14,415 nucleotides of DNA from Syntrophomonas sp. (GTDB lineage Bacteria; Bacillota; Syntrophomonadia; Syntrophomonadales; Syntrophomonadaceae). Shown one piece after another: positions 11,933 to 14,415 of this stretch (position 1 is its first letter; each line of letters begins with the position of its first letter). Location: NCBI GenBank assembly GCA_028709355.1, contig JAQVXF010000011.1:1-14415 (forward strand). Reading direction: 5' to 3'. A model generated the notes under the pieces. It searched no databases and was not told where the DNA came from. It saw nothing but the letters and a program-made list of their open reading frames with translations. Position numbers and translations under genes: made by a program.

Positions 11933-12659
11933 CACCGATTCCTTTCCCGATAATATTGGCCTGCAGCCCAAATATTTCCCGGATCCCCCTGTGGGCCAAT
12001 GCCAGCATGGCATCCAGCTGGGCCTTGCTATAGGGAGTCCCCTCGGCAGTCCCCTGGACCTCCACGAATTCCCCCCGACCGGTCATCACCACATTCATGT
12101 CGACTTCAGCGCGGGAATCCTCTGTGTACTCCAGGTCCAACACAATTTCACCATCGACAATGCCGACACTGGTAGCCGCTACGTAATCCCGGATGGGCAG
12201 CTTGTTTATGACTCCCTCCGCCTGTAATTTCATCAGGGCCAGGCACAGCGCCACAAAAGCCCCACTGATGGACGCAGTCCGGGTTCCCCCGTCAGCCTGC
12301 AGGACGTCGCAATCAATCCATATGGTGCGTTCCCCCAATGTTCTTAAATCGACCACGGCTCGCAATGATCTGCCAATCAAGCGCTGGATCTCCGAGGTCC
12401 GGCCAGTGATCCTGCCTCTGGAGGCCTCGCGTTGGGTGCGGGTCTCGGTGGATGACGGCAACAATGAATATTCGGCTGTCACCCATCCAGAACCGCTGCC
12501 TTTCAAGAATGGCGGCACCTTATTTTCCAGCATGGCCGAGCACAATACCATTGTGTCACCAGTCTGTACCAATACCGATCCGTCGGGATTCTTGGTGAAG
12601 CCTGGGGTGAAGCGGATCTGCCGCATCTCATTAGTTTGGCGATTATTAGGTCTGGTCAT
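11904..12659 (-). CDS. rph: Ribonuclease PH
   Basis: A 251-residue phosphorolytic 3'-to-5' exoribonuclease that trims the 3' ends of tRNA precursors and other RNAs. The RNase PH fold is evident from GWVTAEYSLLPSSTETRTQR (58-77), ITGRTSEIQRLIGRSLRAVV (84-103) and VLQADGGTRTASISGAFVAL (119-138). R87 and the T126-R127 pair match the phosphate-binding residues. The C-terminus MLALAHRGIREIFGLQ is typical. The open frame extends upstream, but the ATG at 12659 has AGGAGG at a 5-base spacing and gives the standard N-terminus MTRPNNRQTNEMRQI. It overlaps fumarase beta by 14 bases and rdgB by 29 bases, so the three genes are co-transcribed. Confidence 0.97.
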   Translation of the reverse strand: MTRPNNRQTNEMRQIRFTPGFTKNPDGSVLVQTGDTMVLCSAMLENKVPPFLKGSGSGWVTAEYSLLPSSTETRTQREASRGRITGRTSEIQRLIGRSLRAVVDLRTLGERTIWIDCDVLQADGGTRTASISGAFVALCLALMKLQAEGVINKLPIRDYVAATSVGIVDGEIVLDLEYTEDSRAEVDMNVVMTGRGEFVEVQGTAEGTPYSKAQLDAMLALAHRGIREIFGLQANIIGKGIGDGPGTTDSY

Positions 12660-13203
12660 GACATCCTCCTTGCCCTTCTTTGCGATCAAAAATATCATTG
12701 CCGTATGCATCGATAGCTACTATGCAGGGAAAATCCCGCACCTCCAATTCATATACCGCCTCCGCACCCAAGTCCGCATAGGCGATCACCGTGGCAGCAG
12801 TTATCCGTCGGGCCAGGTAGGCTCCGGCCCCGCCCACCGCGGCCAGGTAAACCGCCCCGTGTTTGCGCATGGCCGCTTTGACCTCCTGGTTGCGCTCCCC
12901 TTTGCCGATCATAACCTTCAATCCCCGCTCGATGAGCAATGGTGCATAGGCATCCATCCGCCCCGAGGTGGTCGGTCCGGCTGACCCTATCGCCCTGCCT
13001 GGCGGCGCTGGGCTGGGCCCGGTGTAGTAGATGATCTGCCCTTCGGGATCGAAGGGCAGATTCCGCCCCTCCCGGAGGGCTGTTGCCATCCTCTGGTGGG
13101 CCGCATCCCGGCCGGTATAGACGGTGCCGTTGACCAGCACCACCTCACCCACGGTCAAGTTCAATATGTCATCTCGGTTGAGCGGCGCCTGCAGCACTTT
13201 CAT
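12646..13203 (-). CDS. Class I fumarate hydratase, beta subunit (C-terminal domain type)
   Basis: A 185-residue beta subunit of a two-subunit, iron-sulfur hydro-lyase. The family signatures are complete: YYTGPSPAPPGRAIGSAGPT (59-78), TTSGRMDAYAPLL (78-90), MIGKGERN (98-105), YLAAVGGAGAYLARRI (119-134) and YADLGAEAVYELEVRDFP (142-159). With the alpha subunit it should interconvert fumarate and malate in the cytosol; the closely related L-tartrate dehydratase cannot be excluded on sequence. Start choice: the ATG at 13203 has TAGGAG with a 7-base spacing; a GTG two codons upstream is only one base from that site. It starts 88 bases after the alpha gene, the widest gap in this operon, and its 3' end overlaps rph. 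Confidence 0.93.
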   Translation of the reverse strand: MKVLQAPLNRDDILNLTVGEVVLVNGTVYTGRDAAHQRMATALREGRNLPFDPEGQIIYYTGPSPAPPGRAIGSAGPTTSGRMDAYAPLLIERGLKVMIGKGERNQEVKAAMRKHGAVYLAAVGGAGAYLARRITAATVIAYADLGAEAVYELEVRDFPCIVAIDAYGNDIFDRKEGQGGCHDQT

Positions 13204-13291
13204 CTCCACACTCCTAACTGAATCTGGGCTGGGAGTCAGGTATAATTAGCGTCCCTTCTCTCCCCGGGCAGTAATATTCCTTGAAGTCTGT

Positions 13292-14134
13292 CTACAAATC
13301 AATAGTCACCCGGCGAGTGGAGTGGCAGCCCAGGTTGACTGCCACCGGCAGGCTGGCCATATGGGTCGGATAGGTCTCGATGTGCACGGCCAGGGCGGTA
13401 GTCTCTCCGCCCAAGCCCTGTACTCCAATGCCTAAAGCATTGATCCGGGCCAGCATCTCCGCCTCCATTGCTGCGATCGCGGTGTGGGGATTGGACCGGC
13501 CAATCTCGCGCAGCACCGCCTGTTTGGCCAGAAGAGCAACCTTCTCCATATTCCCCCCGACCCCGACCCCCACGATTATGGGAGGACAGGGATTGCCTCC
13601 CGCTTCCTGAACCACTGAGAGGATGAAGTCCTTGACTCCATCGATGCCGGCGGCCGGTTTGAGCATGGCCAATTGACCCATGTTCTCACTGCCGGCACCT
13701 TTGGCGGCTATCAGCAGGCGCATCTGGTCGCCTTCCACCAGGCGGGTATGGATGATGGCCGGGGTATTGTCCCCGGTATTGATTCGCTGGAAAGGATCTT
13801 GCACTATCGATTTGCGCAGGAATCCTCGCTGGTAGCCATCCCGAACTCCTTGATTGACGGCCTCCTCCAGGGAACCCCCTTTCACATGTACATCCTGGCC
13901 CAATTCCAAGTGGACCACTACCATACCGGTATCCTGGCACAGGGGAACCTTATCCTCGGTGGCGATTTGGGTATTCTCCAACAGGACCTGAAGGCAATGG
14001 GCGGCAGCCGGATTGGTTTCTTTATACAAGGCTTGGGCCAAGGCTTTTTCTATATCAGGTGGCAGGCAGGTGTTGATCCTGACCACCGCTTGGGAGACGG
14101 CTTGTTCGACAGTCTCAACCCAGATGCTGCGCAT
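13292..14134 (-). CDS. Class I fumarate hydratase, alpha subunit (iron-sulfur)
   Basis: A 280-residue alpha subunit carrying the [4Fe-4S] cluster of the oxygen-labile class I fumarase. The three expected cluster cysteines are C66 (VPLCQDTG), C183 (GGNPCPP) and C270 (NLGCHSTR), and the block PAIIHTRLVEGDQMRL and the glycine-rich IIVGVGVGGNMEKVALLAK are typical. The pair with the beta subunit converts malate and fumarate, in an anaerobe often as part of propionate/succinate metabolism or a partial TCA cycle; L-tartrate dehydratase is the alternative. The ATG at 14134 is preceded by GGGGGAGG and lies within the end of murI (20-base overlap), so the cell-wall and fumarase genes are translated from one message. 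Confidence 0.94.
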   Translation of the reverse strand: MRSIWVETVEQAVSQAVVRINTCLPPDIEKALAQALYKETNPAAAHCLQVLLENTQIATEDKVPLCQDTGMVVVHLELGQDVHVKGGSLEEAVNQGVRDGYQRGFLRKSIVQDPFQRINTGDNTPAIIHTRLVEGDQMRLLIAAKGAGSENMGQLAMLKPAAGIDGVKDFILSVVQEAGGNPCPPIIVGVGVGGNMEKVALLAKQAVLREIGRSNPHTAIAAMEAEMLARINALGIGVQGLGGETTALAVHIETYPTHMASLPVAVNLGCHSTRRVTIDL

Positions 14135-14415
14135 ATTCCTCCCCCTTCAAACCGGGTAATAGTATATCGCTGTCCATATGATGCTGGCTGACCTTGGTGA
14201 TGGCATCCCCGACCAGCATCCGTCCCAACTGATAGAAATACTCGGCATTGCCACTGACGTAATAGCTGCGGCTCGCCGCTGACCTGGTGTCGTTCATCAT
14301 CTCCCCGCGAGCCAGGCTGTGGGCCAGTTCGGCCACCGTCTCGTCAGCTGGATCGACCAGGGTCACACCTGGGCCCGCCAAATCGCTAATAACCGGGGCC
14401 AGGAATGGGTAGTGG
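14115..14415 (-). CDS. murI: Glutamate racemase, C-terminal part (cut by window edge)
   Basis: Only the last 99 codons are present. The visible part opens HYPFLAPVI, the tail of the conserved GCTHYP motif whose catalytic cysteine lies just outside the window, and continues with VTLVDPADETVAEL, which is typical of MurI/RacE. MurI makes D-glutamate for peptidoglycan precursors. The frame runs open to the edge, so the start is not visible. In B. subtilis racE likewise heads the operon ending in rph-ysnA-ysnB; here it overlaps the fumarase alpha gene by 20 bases. Confidence 0.88.
   Translation of the reverse strand, partial: HYPFLAPVISDLAGPGVTLVDPADETVAELAHSLARGEMMNDTRSAASRSYYVSGNAEYFYQLGRMLVGDAITKVSQHHMDSDILLPGLKGEEYAQHLG

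Noticed and set aside
12193..12984. Long plus-strand open frame of 263 codons
   Set aside because: It is a shadow opposite rph and fumarase beta, has low-complexity composition, no ribosome site and no recognisable domain.
13204..13291. Possible internal promoter or hairpin in the 88-base gap between the fumarase genes
   Set aside because: AT-rich TAATTATAC is present but no -35 box at a proper distance and no stem longer than 4-5 bp was found.
1..14415. CRISPR array, IS element, prophage, tRNA or rRNA genes
   Set aside because: No spaced direct repeats, transposase, terminal inverted repeats, or tRNA/rRNA signatures were seen; coding density and gene order are those of a conserved core region.

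Overview
This 14.4 kb window (moderately GC-rich, entirely gene-dense) looks like chromosomal core sequence of an anaerobic low-to-mid-GC Gram-positive, most likely class Clostridia (Syntrophomonas/Peptococcaceae-like). The evidence is gene order: alaS - ireB-like (yrzL) - yqgF (yrrK) - DUF1292 (yrzB) - mltG (yrrL) - U32 (yrrN/yrrO) follows the Bacillus subtilis yrr region, and murI - rph - rdgB - yfcE follows the racE...rph-ysnA-ysnB region. A class I (iron-sulfur, two-subunit) fumarase, the strong AGGAGG ribosome binding sites and the anaerobe-type VanW protein fit the same picture. I see no IS element, prophage, CRISPR array, tRNA, rRNA or broken gene.

Layout. Positions 1-8148 (all minus strand, so read right to left): alaS, IreB-family phosphoprotein, YqgF/RuvX, acidic DUF1292 protein, a membrane-anchored VanW-domain protein, MltG, a U32-family protein of the RNA-hydroxylase type, and a truncated small protein (DUF4911-like). 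Candidate sigma-A-type promoters lie in front of alaS, ireB, yqgF and DUF1292 (and a lone -10 in front of vanW), with a terminator-like hairpin after ireB and another after DUF1292, so this is a string of short units rather than one operon. Positions 8149-8479 form the only long non-coding stretch. It carries the divergent alaS and rarA promoters and, between them, about 205 nt that fold into a 6S-RNA-like rod. Positions 8480-9805 (plus strand): rarA. Positions 9863-10471 (minus): a csoR-trxA operon with a very clear promoter/operator and a strong terminator that overlaps the convergent rarA gene. Positions 10637-10774: a tiny one-helix membrane protein with its own promoter and terminator. 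Positions 10845-14415 (minus): murI (partial) - fumarase alpha - fumarase beta - rph - rdgB - yfcE, most of them overlapping and clearly co-transcribed.

How they fit together: one theme is translation and RNA quality (AlaRS, U32 RNA hydroxylase candidate, YqgF, RNase PH), another is cell-wall synthesis and remodelling (MltG, VanW, MurI, the Ser/Thr-kinase target IreB), and a third is housekeeping of nucleotides, replication forks and redox (RdgB, RarA, thioredoxin, CsoR). The most interesting points are the 6S-like RNA candidate, the doubled palindromes in the csoR promoter, the terminator built from a tandem palindromic repeat at the end of rarA, the solitary small membrane protein, and the fumarase genes lodged inside the murI-rph block.
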